This document shows, in pieces, positions 1 through 7,835 of a stretch of DNA of 64,000 bases; the stretch's first letter is position 1; each line of letters starts with the position of its first letter. Made by a program: the position numbers and the translations under genes. The notes below the pieces were generated by a model. It was not told where the DNA came from and made no database searches. It saw only the letters and a list, made by a program, of their open reading frames with translations. Source of the stretch: Oscillospiraceae bacterium (GTDB taxonomy: Bacteria; Bacillota; Clostridia; Oscillospirales; QAMX01); NCBI GenBank assembly GCA_015067705.1, contig SVLW01000001.1:72653-136652 (forward strand), in the 5' to 3' direction.

Positions 1-927
1 GGCCAGCTCTACGCCATTAACCCCGAATATGGCTTCTTCGGCGTTGCCCCCGGCACCAACGAGAAGTCCAACCCCAATGCACTGGCTTCCACCCGTAAGA
101 ACACCATCTTCACCAACGTTGTCAAGACTGCTGACGGCGGCGTTTGGTGGGAAGGCCTCGATAAGAACCCGCCCACCGGTGTTAACAACTGGAAGGGTGA
201 GCCGTGGGATCCGACCGATGGCTCCAAGGGTGCTCATCCCAACTCCCGTTTCACTGCTCCGGCTATCAACTGCCCGTGCATCAGCCCCGAGTTCGAGAAT
301 CCGCAGGGTGTGCCGATCTCCGCTATCATCTTCGGCGGCCGTCGTGCAAAGACCGCTCCGCTGGTTTACGAATCCCGTGACTGGACTCATGGCGTGTTCG
401 TAGGTTCCATCATGGCTTCCGAGACCACTGCTGCCGCTTCCGGCGCTGTTGGTGTTGTCCGTCGTGACCCGATGGCCATGCTGCCGTTCTGCGGCTACAA
501 CATGGGCGACTATTGGCAGCACTGGCTCGACATGGGCAAGAAGATCACCAAGCAGCCCAAGATCTTCAACGTCAACTGGTTCCGTCTTGACGATGAAGGC
601 AACTTCATGTGGCCGGGCTTTGGCGACAACTTCCGTGTCCTGCTGTGGATCCTGGCTCGCTGCGAAGGCAAGATCGGTGCCGACGAGACCGCTATCGGTT
701 ATGTCCCGAAGGCTGAGGATCTCGACCTGACCGACCTGGACTACAATGTCACCAAGGAGCACAAGTTCGATCTCGACGATCTGAAGTCCATTCTGACTGT
801 TGAGAAGGATTGGTGGCTGGAGGATATCGACAGCATCAAGGCATTCTACGGCAAGTTCGCTGAGGGCAAGGTCCCCGCAGAGCTTTACGCAGAGCTTGAT
901 AAGCTGGAGAACAACCTCAAGGCATAA
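1..927 (+). CDS. pckG: Phosphoenolpyruvate carboxykinase (GTP), C-terminal part, cut by window edge
   Basis: Cytosolic enzyme that interconverts oxaloacetate and phosphoenolpyruvate with GTP/GDP; in fermentative anaerobes it often fixes CO2 onto PEP. Reading frame 1 is open from the first base, so the true start lies upstream and 308 codons are visible. Segments typical of the GTP-type family are seen: [15 protein letters not shown] (residues 6-20, nucleotide-binding part of the active site), FGGRRAKT (about 111-118, guanine-binding region) and FNVNWFRLD (about 190-198). The frame ends in TAA just before a strong terminator. The family assignment is firm; only the 5' part is missing. Confidence 0.95.
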   Translation, partial: GQLYAINPEYGFFGVAPGTNEKSNPNALASTRKNTIFTNVVKTADGGVWWEGLDKNPPTGVNNWKGEPWDPTDGSKGAHPNSRFTAPAINCPCISPEFENPQGVPISAIIFGGRRAKTAPLVYESRDWTHGVFVGSIMASETTAAASGAVGVVRRDPMAMLPFCGYNMGDYWQHWLDMGKKITKQPKIFNVNWFRLDDEGNFMWPGFGDNFRVLLWILARCEGKIGADETAIGYVPKAEDLDLTDLDYNVTKEHKFDLDDLKSILTVEKDWWLEDIDSIKAFYGKFAEGKVPAELYAELDKLENNLKA

Positions 928-944
928 GTTCTCTGAAATATTGA

Positions 945-976
945 AGAGGTGTGCAGCAATGCACACCTCTTTTTTT
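945..976 (+). terminator. Rho-independent terminator after pckG
   Basis: A perfect 10-bp stem (AGAGGTGTGC/GCACACCTCT) with a 6-nt loop is followed by a run of T, 18 bp after the pckG stop codon. Confidence 0.9.
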
Positions 977-1025
977 CATACCGGGATATGAAAAATCCGG
1001 GAGGGGCTTCCCTCCCGGATTAAAC

Positions 1026-1643
1026 TCACGGACGATCGGATGAAAGATTGGTCACATGACCGATTAACTGGTACTTGCTCTGCAGCTTTTCCTGATCGAG
1101 GACTTCCGCGCTTCCGTCCCGCGATACCAGAATCACCACATCGCCCTCACAGCTGACGCGGCGCAGCAGGAAAGCGCCCTCGTGCAGAAGGAGATGAAGC
1201 CGCTGGTTCTGCAGCTGGTCGGATACTTCCACCGTCAGGATATCTCCCCGCTGGATCCGCGGCACCATCAGGTCGGACTCTACCAGGAAGCGGAATACAT
1301 GCATGGCTCTCATGCGCGGAACCGTCGTACTGTCCACCTGGAATTCGCGGAACAGCACATCATAGGCGGGCGGCGGGGAGCGCAGCTGCCAGGACGTTCC
1401 GGAGGAATGAGACGGAATGGGACGGGAACCGGGCTCTATCCCAAAGAGCAAATAGTCCCGGGTGGTGCCCAGAAGCTCCGCAATCTTTTCGATGGTGGAG
1501 GCGGCGATCCGGCGGGTGGAGCCGTTTTCATAACGGAACACCGTAGAGCGATCCACGCCCAGTTCATTGGCCAGCCATACCTGGGAATAGCCGCACGCCT
1601 CGCGGCAGATCCGAATCCGGTCTCCCATGCTCTGCTCGTTCAA
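1026..1643 (-). CDS. XRE-family regulator with degenerate LexA/S24-like C-terminal domain
   Basis: Probable DNA-binding repressor of 205 aa. Residues about 8-65 form a Cro/CI-type helix-turn-helix (YSQVWLANELGVDRSTVFRYE). Residues about 110-200 resemble the LexA/CI S24 peptidase fold, with a GDILTV strand and a closing LIGHV strand. The catalytic Ser of the usual G-x-S-M motif is replaced (ESDLM), and the Lys position reads LLRRV, so self-cleavage is unlikely. I chose the TTG start at 1643 because an AGGAGG box lies 9 nt upstream; the longer ATG-initiated frame has no such site. A promoter with TTGCAT and TATAAT lies upstream, preceded by three related 19-20 bp repeats that may be its own operators. 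The target genes are unknown. Confidence 0.8.
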   Translation of the reverse strand: MNEQSMGDRIRICREACGYSQVWLANELGVDRSTVFRYENGSTRRIAASTIEKIAELLGTTRDYLLFGIEPGSRPIPSHSSGTSWQLRSPPPAYDVLFREFQVDSTTVPRMRAMHVFRFLVESDLMVPRIQRGDILTVEVSDQLQNQRLHLLLHEGAFLLRRVSCEGDVVILVSRDGSAEVLDQEKLQSKYQLIGHVTNLSSDRP

Positions 1644-1677
1644 AACCTGTCCCCTCCTTCCGCATTCTTTCCCGTTT

Positions 1678-1706
1678 ATTATACCCAAGGGAAAGTGCTT
1701 ATGCAA
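1678..1706 (-). promoter_or_regulatory. Sigma-A-type promoter of the XRE regulator gene
   Basis: On the minus strand, -35 TTGCAT (1706-1701) and -10 TATAAT (1683-1678) are separated by 17 bp, about 35 bp upstream of the TTG start. Confidence 0.7.
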
Positions 1707-1720
1707 GGAAAGGCCGTGCA

Positions 1721-1836
1721 AACAGTCGCATTATTCATCGTTTTCCTGGAAAAATCCTTATTTTTTTCGCAAAATTGTTGCAAATTGCATTCAACTGACA
1801 TGACTCGCAATGTGCGTATTGTCGCATAATGCAATA
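1721..1836. repeat. Three related 19-20 bp repeats upstream of the XRE gene
   Basis: Copies at 1721-1740, 1774-1792 and 1818-1836 share the pattern nnTGTYGCAWnATnCAnn (for example ATTGTCGCATAATGCAATA). They lie just upstream of the regulator's promoter at roughly 45-50 bp spacing, as operator clusters do. The role is inferred from position. Confidence 0.4.
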
Positions 1837-1847
1837 GGTTCGGATAC

Positions 1848-2088
1848 AAAAAAATGTGCTGCCAAAGGCAGTTCCGAATAAGAAAACATAGATTTTGCCC
1901 CATAAGCATCTGCTTATGGGGCAAAACGCGTCAGCGCCGAAAAAAGAGAGGTTTTCGCCGGAATCGAGGCATTTTCCTGCAGTACTACTTTGTGTAATAC
2001 AAAGGGAAATAACGATGAGGCCGGCGAAAAGATCCTTTTTGCGGGCTATGGTTTCTTGTTCGGGACTGCCAAAGGCAGCACATTTTTT
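1848..2088. mobile_element. MITE-like nested inverted-repeat element, 241 bp
   Basis: The ends are imperfect inverted repeats of about 44 bp (1848-1891 and 2046-2088), both containing AAAAAATGTGCTGCC and CATAG in matching places. Inside lie a perfect 16-bp palindrome with a 2-nt loop (1893-1926) and a second nested hairpin (arms TTTTCGCCGG at 1952-1961 and CCGGCGAAAA at 2021-2030, core CTTTGT/ACAAAG). There is no credible protein gene inside. The right end overlaps the zupT stop codon, so the element abuts the gene end. A non-autonomous mobile element or a large structured RNA/terminator module are the main readings. Confidence 0.6.
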
Positions 2089-2929
2089 ATGCAAAGATGA
2101 TCAGGATACCCACCAGCATGCCGACGATGGCGGAGAAGGCGGGGAGCTTGCTGTGGTACATGAGGATGGCCTGGGGCAGGATCTCGCCGAATACCACATA
2201 GAGCATGGCGCCGCTGGCAAAGCCCAGGCTCAGAGCCAGGCCCATGGCGCCGATATCGCCCAGAAGATAGCCCAGGAACGCACCCAGCACCGTGGGCACA
2301 CCGGACAGCGCGGTGATGCAGACGGCCTTGCCTCTGCCCATGCCGCCGCTGATCAGCGGAACGGAGACGGCCATCCCCTCCGGAATATTATGAAGACCAA
2401 TGAGGATGGCAAGAACCAGGGCAGAGCTGCCCAATACGCCGTTATTGCTGGCATAGGCCGCGCCGATGGTCATGCCCTCCGGCACATTATGCAGGGCGAT
2501 GGCGCCGGCCATGACAATGCCCGCCACAAAGAGGGCGAATTTGTTGTCCCGCTGGGACACATGCTGTTCAAAATGGTCGCTGTGGATCAGCTCGTCCAGA
2601 TCATCCGCGGTTTTCGGATGATTTTCATCGATGTGCGGCACCTCCGGATTGGTGCGCCGGTCGATCAGATAATTCAGCACATAGATCACCGCCACGCCAA
2701 GTGCTATGGCAGCAATCACGATCGAGAGACCCACATTCGTTTCAATGGCCTCCGTCACCAGATCAAAGCAGACCACACTGAGCATCACACCGCCTGCAAA
2801 ACTCAGAAGCAAACTGACCGCACGGTTGGAATCCTTCTGGAGCAGGGCGCCCACCAGGCCGCCCACACCGGTTCCCACCACACCGGCCACAGTCGTCAAA
2901 AGCAATAAGGTTTCTATCACGCCCATCAT
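2087..2929 (-). CDS. zupT: ZIP-family divalent metal transporter (ZupT/GufA type)
   Basis: Inner-membrane importer for zinc or related divalent metals, 280 aa. It has about eight hydrophobic segments and a cytoplasmic loop rich in Asp, Glu and His (about 95-125). The two diagnostic metal-site helices read HNVPEGM (about 147) and HNIPEGM (about 180). The start is the first of two adjacent ATG codons, 5 nt after GGAAGG; the longer open frame upstream has no membrane character. The gene points toward the XRE regulator, but nothing shows that one controls the other. The metal specificity cannot be read from the sequence. Confidence 0.88.
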   Translation of the reverse strand: MMGVIETLLLLTTVAGVVGTGVGGLVGALLQKDSNRAVSLLLSFAGGVMLSVVCFDLVTEAIETNVGLSIVIAAIALGVAVIYVLNYLIDRRTNPEVPHIDENHPKTADDLDELIHSDHFEQHVSQRDNKFALFVAGIVMAGAIALHNVPEGMTIGAAYASNNGVLGSSALVLAILIGLHNIPEGMAVSVPLISGGMGRGKAVCITALSGVPTVLGAFLGYLLGDIGAMGLALSLGFASGAMLYVVFGEILPQAILMYHSKLPAFSAIVGMLVGILIIFA

Positions 2930-3149
2930 GTTATCCTTCCTGTTTCCCACAAAATGCAGACGATATCGAACGAATCCTTTTTTCGCCTTCATGATAGCAC
3001 AGGAAGTGACAGAATACAACAGCAAACGACAACAGAATCCGCCGCGTGAGAGCATGGTTTTTTGGCAGAATCCACACGGTTTTGGAAGAATTCGGTTTGC
3101 ATTTTCCTCCGGTTTACGGTACAATGGAAAAAACGTCGGGAGGAATGAA

Positions 3150-3908
3150 ATGACAGAGTTTTTCACCTACTTTTTCGGGATCGGCGACACGCCGGAATTT
3201 TCCCTGTTTTCCCTGGCGCATGTTGCGCCCATCGGGCTGCTGATCGCGGCGATTTTCCTCATCTATCGGTATCGGGAGCAGCTTCGTGCCTCTCGGTATG
3301 AAACCAATCTGCGCTATATTCTGGGATTTGCGCTGGTGATCTGTGATATGTCCTATTACTGGCGCTTTACGGCGCTGCCGGGGATCTCGCCGGGCGTCGT
3401 TGAGACTCTGCCCATTGCGGTGTGCGGCTGGGCGGTGATTTTCTGCGGCTTCATGCTGGTGGGCAAGAGCCGTCGGCTCTTTGACATTGCGTATTTCTGG
3501 CTGCTGTCCGGTTCTTTATTTGCGTTGATCACGCCCACTCCCCTGACCTACTGCGGCCCCACCCGCTTCCGGTATTACCAGTTCTGGCTGGAACACACGC
3601 TGGGATATGTTGCCATCTTCTATATGATCTTCGTCCATGGAATGCGGCCCAACATCCGCTCCATGATCCGCTCCTATGGGGCGCTGCTTGCCATGGCGGG
3701 TCTGGCCGCCTGGGTGAATGCCATGATCCCCGGCGCCAATTATCTCTATATGGCCCGCCCGGAAAGCGCACCCTCTGTGCTGGATCTGCTGCCGCCCAAT
3801 TACGCCCTGCGCGTGACGATCATCGTGGCCGTGATCACGGCCATGTTCCTGCTGGCCTATCTGCCGTGGTATCTGAAAGATCGAAAAACCGGGAAAGCAC
3901 CCGCATAA
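3150..3908 (+). CDS. YwaF/TIGR02206-family integral membrane protein
   Basis: Predicted seven-segment membrane protein of 252 aa with an HVAPIGLL motif in the first helix and LEHTLGYVAIFYM in the middle, as in the TIGR02206 (YwaF-like) family of Firmicutes, whose function is not established. The start ATG follows GGGAGG by 6 nt; an earlier ATG at 3145 runs at once into TGA. The gene starts 220 bp from the divergent zupT and ends at a bidirectional terminator. Confidence 0.75.
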   Translation: MTEFFTYFFGIGDTPEFSLFSLAHVAPIGLLIAAIFLIYRYREQLRASRYETNLRYILGFALVICDMSYYWRFTALPGISPGVVETLPIAVCGWAVIFCGFMLVGKSRRLFDIAYFWLLSGSLFALITPTPLTYCGPTRFRYYQFWLEHTLGYVAIFYMIFVHGMRPNIRSMIRSYGALLAMAGLAAWVNAMIPGANYLYMARPESAPSVLDLLPPNYALRVTIIVAVITAMFLLAYLPWYLKDRKTGKAPA

Positions 3909-3916
3909 GTTATAAA

Positions 3917-3949
3917 ACCGCCCCGATTTTCTGACGAATCGGGGCGGTT
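3917..3949. terminator. Bidirectional terminator
   Basis: A 13-bp GC-rich stem (AACCGCCCCGATT and its complement) lies between two convergent genes, with A-rich and T-rich flanks. Confidence 0.8.
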
Positions 3950-3950
3950 C

Positions 3951-4280
3951 TTATATTCCAAAATGAATGATCCAGCGCTCCCCGGCCTGTGCCATCTGCA
4001 GCAGGTCGCGCAGTTCCTGATATGCTGCGCCGGACGGCATGAGGGCCAGGGCTGTCCCCAGGGACTCCGGCGGGATCAGCGTGACGCCGCAATAGGCAAG
4101 ACCACATCCCGGGACGGCAAGCGTATGCCAGTAGACAGGCAGCCGCTGCCAGCAGGGATCCAGGCGTTCCACCGCCTCATCATCCAGCGCGATACAGTGA
4201 TAACGCTGGGGCTCATATTCGTCATAGCGTTTGTCCGCCGCCGGCGGGGCGGGCATCATCCCGAATTCATGCTTTGCCAT
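3951..4280 (-). CDS. Conserved hypothetical protein, 109 aa
   Basis: I do not know a function. The protein is soluble, starts MAKHEFGMMPAPPAADKRYD and contains a segment YWHTLAVPGCGLAYCGVTLIPP, which I recall from unnamed Firmicutes proteins. It has no signal peptide or membrane helix. GAGGAG lies 7 nt before the ATG, and the start overlaps the end of the upstream P-loop kinase by 14 bp, so the two are translationally coupled. It ends directly at the bidirectional terminator. Confidence 0.7.
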   Translation of the reverse strand: MAKHEFGMMPAPPAADKRYDEYEPQRYHCIALDDEAVERLDPCWQRLPVYWHTLAVPGCGLAYCGVTLIPPESLGTALALMPSGAAYQELRDLLQMAQAGERWIIHFGI

Positions 4281-4809
4281 GTTCTGTCTCCTCAATGATC
4301 TGCCGGATCTTCTCCACGTTCTCTGCAATGGGACGGGTGCCGTCCACGCGGATCACCGGGCAGGAGAGCGTGTGCACCCAGCGCTCGGCATAGTCGACCG
4401 GGCGTTCCGCCACCAGGCGGAAGAATGCCTCTTCCGATTCATGGAGATCGCCGCCCGGCAGCATCCGCTCTCCGAATTTGCCATAGGAACGGCTGCGGAT
4501 GCGCTGCATCCGGATCTCCTTCGGCACATCGATGAGTACCGCATAGTGATAATAGGGCAGGATCTCCTCTCCGTAGTCGCCCTTTACCGAGGCCAGCACG
4601 AAACTGCCGCATTCCCGCACCCGCTCCCTGATCAGCACTTCCACTTCCGCCCGGGTATGCGTCTGCACATAGGGGTCGGTCTCCGCACTGCGGGAAAAGT
4701 AGAACTGCTCGTTATCAAGATACGGCACTCCCAGCGCCTCCGCCAGTGCCTTTCCCAGTGTACTCTTGCCGCTGCCGTTCATGCCGCAGACGATGATACC
4801 CAGTCCCAT
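4267..4809 (-). CDS. Small P-loop kinase (shikimate/adenylate-kinase-like fold)
   Basis: Probable cytoplasmic phosphotransferase of 180 aa, with a Walker A motif GMNGSGKST at residues 9-17 and an arginine-rich lid region (RMQRIRSRSYGKFGERM, about 105-121). The length fits small-molecule kinases of the AAA_18 or shikimate-kinase-like group. The ATG at 4809 follows GGGAGG by 6 nt; the longer frame begins without a ribosome site. The substrate is not evident, and the only partner is the overlapping 109-aa gene downstream. Confidence 0.75.
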   Translation of the reverse strand: MGLGIIVCGMNGSGKSTLGKALAEALGVPYLDNEQFYFSRSAETDPYVQTHTRAEVEVLIRERVRECGSFVLASVKGDYGEEILPYYHYAVLIDVPKEIRMQRIRSRSYGKFGERMLPGGDLHESEEAFFRLVAERPVDYAERWVHTLSCPVIRVDGTRPIAENVEKIRQIIEETEHGKA

Positions 4810-4888
4810 GCTGCACCTCCCATTTGTGATAGCCGTATTATCGCACAAAAACCCGCCCGATACAAGAGGACAGATGACCCGGCATTTC

Positions 4889-4916
4889 TTGACAGGATTC
4901 GTCGGACTGGTATAAT
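4889..4916 (+). promoter_or_regulatory. Strong sigma-A promoter with extended -10
   Basis: TTGACA (4889-4894), a 16-bp spacer and TATAAT (4911-4916) preceded by TGG lie 30 bp before the fusion gene. Confidence 0.85.
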
Positions 4917-4945
4917 AAAAGCAAAGGAAACAGGAGGGATGGCGT

Positions 4946-6544
4946 ATGATCGGCGTATCGATACCGGTCTATTTATTTGAGGAGGAGCATCAGGCAGAGC
5001 TGGCGGAAATGCTCGCCTACCTGAAAGCGGAGGACGTGGAAAGCGTGGAGCTTCGCGCCCTGCGGACGGATCATGATCCCGGCGAAGTACGGCAGATGAT
5101 GGAACGCGTGTGGGATGAGGGCTTTTTACTCACGGTGCATGGTTCCGTGAAGAGCCGGGAGAGCTGTGTTTCGGATATTTTCGAGCCGCTTGCTCAGGCC
5201 TTCCCGCTGCGACAGAAAGCGCTGAACATCACGTTCCACCCCATTGCGGGCGACAATGCGACGGTGCTGTGTGCGCTGGCAGATCATGCGGCGGAGCAGG
5301 GTCTGCCCGTGCGCTTTTCCTTGGAGAACAACCGCCTCCTGCCGGATAATACCGAGGGGGATAGCGTGGCCCTGGTGCTGGACGCTGTGAAGCGGGCAAA
5401 CCGGGAAAACGTGGGCATCTGCTTTGACATGGGGCATTATGCCTATGTGGTGAAGAAGCACTTCTCCGACGCTCCCGACACCCTGCCGCCGGAGGAATTC
5501 TGGCGCCATGTGACCCACACCCATATCCACGCCCTGCGGGGCTACAGCACCCATTACCCTCTGGAGGATCATGAACTTCCTCTCGAGGGGATTTTGGAGA
5601 AACTCAGCTGCGGTTATTACGGCGTTTACAATTTTGAGCCGGATTTCCCCCGTATCCGGGAGGTATTCACGCCCATGGAGGCGCTCAGGAAATCCGTGCC
5701 GTTTCTGAAAAACGCCCTCACCCCGTCGGCGCGGCTTTATGACCGGGTACGCCGGGAATTCGACCGGGACTTTGCCCGGGCCCTGACCGTGCAGGAGCAG
5801 CAGGAAGGCACCTATATGAGTCTGGTGCAGTCCTCGTCCTACTTATTCTCCACAAACGGGTATTTCTGGGGCATGGATCTGGCCTTCCGGGGCTGTTATG
5901 ATCTGGCGGAGACGCCGCACCGGGCGGCGGAACTCTTACGCGAATTGCGGCTGATGGTCATCACCCATGAGCACGAGGATCATTTTGAGGAGCGGACGGT
6001 TCGGGCGCTGGCCGGAAACGAGACCCTGTGGGTGGTGCCGGAGTTCCTAGAAGCACTGGCGCTGGAGCGGGGGATTTCCCGGGAGAAGCTGCTCCTTGCC
6101 CGGCCGGGAGAGACCATAAAGGTGGGGCCGCTGACGATCCTGCCCTTTGAAAGCCGGCATTTCCGCGATGACGGCCGGGGCGTGCCGGAGCTCGGGTATT
6201 TCATCACCGCCGAGGGCCAGCCCTCTCTGGCATTCCCCGGGGATGTGCGCCGCTATCAGGAGCCGGATTTCCCCTTTGAGGCGGCAGATGTCTCGTTCTC
6301 CCACGTCTGGTTCTGCGATGACAATCGCTCGCCGGAGCTGTGCCGCGGTGCGGAGGCCTTTGCGGACTACGCGTTGGCCGCCTCCAGAAAAAAGATCCTG
6401 CTTTCCCATCTCTATGAGACCGGGCGGGAGGACTTCGTCATGTGGCAGTGGGAGCACGCGGAACTGGCAAAAGCGAAGATTCTGGAAAAATCGCCGGAGA
6501 CGGAGGTACGGATCCCCGACTGGGGCGAAGTGATCCGGCTGTAA
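4946..6544 (+). CDS. Fusion of sugar-isomerase-type TIM barrel and UlaG-like metallo-beta-lactamase domain
   Basis: A 532-aa two-domain protein. Residues 1-265 match the xylose-isomerase-like/AP-endonuclease-2 TIM barrel, with expected metal ligands at E127 (SLENN), D161 and H164 (CFDMGH), an HTHIH segment, and E231 (YNFEPD). Residues about 285-532 are a metallo-beta-lactamase fold with the zinc motif H341-E-H343-E-D345-H346, a later SRHF, FPGDVR and LSHLYETG. The second half resembles L-ascorbate-6-phosphate lactonase-like proteins. There is no stop or frameshift between the halves, and AGGAGGG precedes the ATG. A hydrolase/lactonase joined to an isomerase or epimerase of sugar derivatives is the likely role, but the substrate is unknown. 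Confidence 0.85.
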   Translation: MIGVSIPVYLFEEEHQAELAEMLAYLKAEDVESVELRALRTDHDPGEVRQMMERVWDEGFLLTVHGSVKSRESCVSDIFEPLAQAFPLRQKALNITFHPIAGDNATVLCALADHAAEQGLPVRFSLENNRLLPDNTEGDSVALVLDAVKRANRENVGICFDMGHYAYVVKKHFSDAPDTLPPEEFWRHVTHTHIHALRGYSTHYPLEDHELPLEGILEKLSCGYYGVYNFEPDFPRIREVFTPMEALRKSVPFLKNALTPSARLYDRVRREFDRDFARALTVQEQQEGTYMSLVQSSSYLFSTNGYFWGMDLAFRGCYDLAETPHRAAELLRELRLMVITHEHEDHFEERTVRALAGNETLWVVPEFLEALALERGISREKLLLARPGETIKVGPLTILPFESRHFRDDGRGVPELGYFITAEGQPSLAFPGDVRRYQEPDFPFEAADVSFSHVWFCDDNRSPELCRGAEAFADYALAASRKKILLSHLYETGREDFVMWQWEHAELAKAKILEKSPETEVRIPDWGEVIRL

Positions 6545-6558
6545 CGATCAAAAAAGCA

Positions 6559-6590
6559 CCCCCGGACAGCACGAAAAAGCTGTCCGGGGG
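6559..6590. terminator. Bidirectional terminator
   Basis: A 12-bp stem CCCCCGGACAGC/GCTGTCCGGGGG with an 8-nt loop separates the converging fusion gene and uxuA. The better T tract is on the minus strand. Confidence 0.85.
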
Positions 6591-6607
6591 TTTCCTCATT
6601 GCGTTTT

Positions 6608-7696
6608 TTATTTTCCGGCCTGTTTGTCCATCAGGTCCCAGGCGCCCAGCATGTACATGATGCCGAGAGCCCGGTCATAGAGACCATAGCCGGGACGGAC
6701 GCTGCCGGGACCCTCGCCCCAGAGATGACGGCCGTGGTCGGGGCGGATATAGCCCTCGAAGCCACATTCATGATAGGCGCGGAGGATGTCGATAATGCCG
6801 GTGTCGCCGTCACAGTCGCGGTGGCTGGCCTCGGAGAAGTCGCCGTTTGCGAAGTGCTTCACGTTGCGGATGTGGGCGAAGGCGATGCGGTCGCAGTGTT
6901 TGCGCACGATATCGGCCACGTTATTTTCCGGATTGGCGTTCAGAGAGCCGGAGCAGAGCGTCAGGCAGTTATAGGGATGATCCACCATGCGCAGGAACCG
7001 GTCGATATTCTCCTCATTCACCAGAAGGCGGGGCAGACCGAAGATATCCCAGGGCGGATCGTCCATATGAATGGCCATCTTCACGTCGCACTCCTCACAG
7101 GTGGGCATGATCGCCTCCAGGAAATACTTGAGATTTGCCCAGAGCTTTTCATGATCCACGCCGGCATACTCCCGGAACAGCTCATCCAGCTTTGCCATGC
7201 GCTCGGGCTCCCAGCCGGGGAAGGACATATGATGCCGCTCTGTATAATCCAGAATGTACTGGGCCATGGCGTTATAGTCGTCCTGGATCATGCCCTTTTC
7301 ATAAAAGAGCGCCGTGGAGCCGTCGCCCACCTCATGGAAGAGATTGCTGCGGGTCCAGTCAAAGATGGGCATGAAGTTATAGCAGATGACTTTGACGCCG
7401 AACTTGGAGAGATTGCGGATGCAGGTCTTATAGTTTTCGATGAGGGCGTCACGGGTGGGCTTGCCGATCTTGATATCGTCATGGATGTTGACGGACTCCA
7501 CCACGTCGCCGTTAAAGCCATGGGCGCGGATCTGGGCCATCACCGGGGCAATCTCCGATTCCTCCCAGATTTCGCCGGGCATTTTGTGATGCAGCGCCCA
7601 GACGATGGTGCTGACGCCGGGGATCTGACGGATATCGGAAAGCGAGATGGCATCATTTCCCTCGCCGTACCAACGGAAACCCATTTGCATAGGCAT
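6608..7696 (-). CDS. uxuA: D-mannonate dehydratase
   Basis: Cytoplasmic enzyme that dehydrates D-mannonate to 2-keto-3-deoxygluconate in glucuronate breakdown. At 362 aa it has the usual length. The N-terminus MQMGFRWYG, the HHKMPGE segment (about 36), IHMDDPPWDIFG (about 206-217) and the C-terminal RPDHGRHLWGE are characteristic of UxuA. AGGAGG lies 8 nt before the first ATG. It stands alone between a terminator and its own promoter; the later steps (keto-deoxy-gluconate kinase and aldolase) are not adjacent, though an aldolase-family gene lies at 51500-52399. Confidence 0.95.
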   Translation of the reverse strand: MPMQMGFRWYGEGNDAISLSDIRQIPGVSTIVWALHHKMPGEIWEESEIAPVMAQIRAHGFNGDVVESVNIHDDIKIGKPTRDALIENYKTCIRNLSKFGVKVICYNFMPIFDWTRSNLFHEVGDGSTALFYEKGMIQDDYNAMAQYILDYTERHHMSFPGWEPERMAKLDELFREYAGVDHEKLWANLKYFLEAIMPTCEECDVKMAIHMDDPPWDIFGLPRLLVNEENIDRFLRMVDHPYNCLTLCSGSLNANPENNVADIVRKHCDRIAFAHIRNVKHFANGDFSEASHRDCDGDTGIIDILRAYHECGFEGYIRPDHGRHLWGEGPGSVRPGYGLYDRALGIMYMLGAWDLMDKQAGK

Positions 7697-7751
7697 AAAC
7701 GATTCCTCCTGTATCAGATAGACTATTTTGGATACATGGTATATTGATTCT

Positions 7752-7780
7752 AGGATACCACAGAAATAAAACGCTGTAAA
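7752..7780 (-). promoter_or_regulatory. Promoter of uxuA
   Basis: Minus-strand TTTACA (7780-7775), a 17-bp spacer and TATCCT (7757-7752) preceded by TGG lie about 55 bp upstream of the start. The sequence AATATACCATGTAT that follows could hold an operator; this is speculative. Confidence 0.6.
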
Positions 7781-7784
7781 GCGG

Positions 7785-7823
7785 ATGAAAAAAGAAAAGA
7801 AGCGGGCATCGCTGCCCGCTTCT
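7785..7823 (-). terminator. Terminator of hflKC
   Basis: An 11-bp stem AGAAGCGGGCA/TGCCCGCTTCT with a 4-nt loop is followed on the minus strand by a T-rich tail. Confidence 0.85.
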
Positions 7824-7835
7824 TACTTGAGCTGA

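Noticed and set aside
1848-2088. Insertion sequence with transposase
   Set aside because: The inverted-repeat element is too short and has no transposase fragment, so I call it MITE-like rather than an IS.
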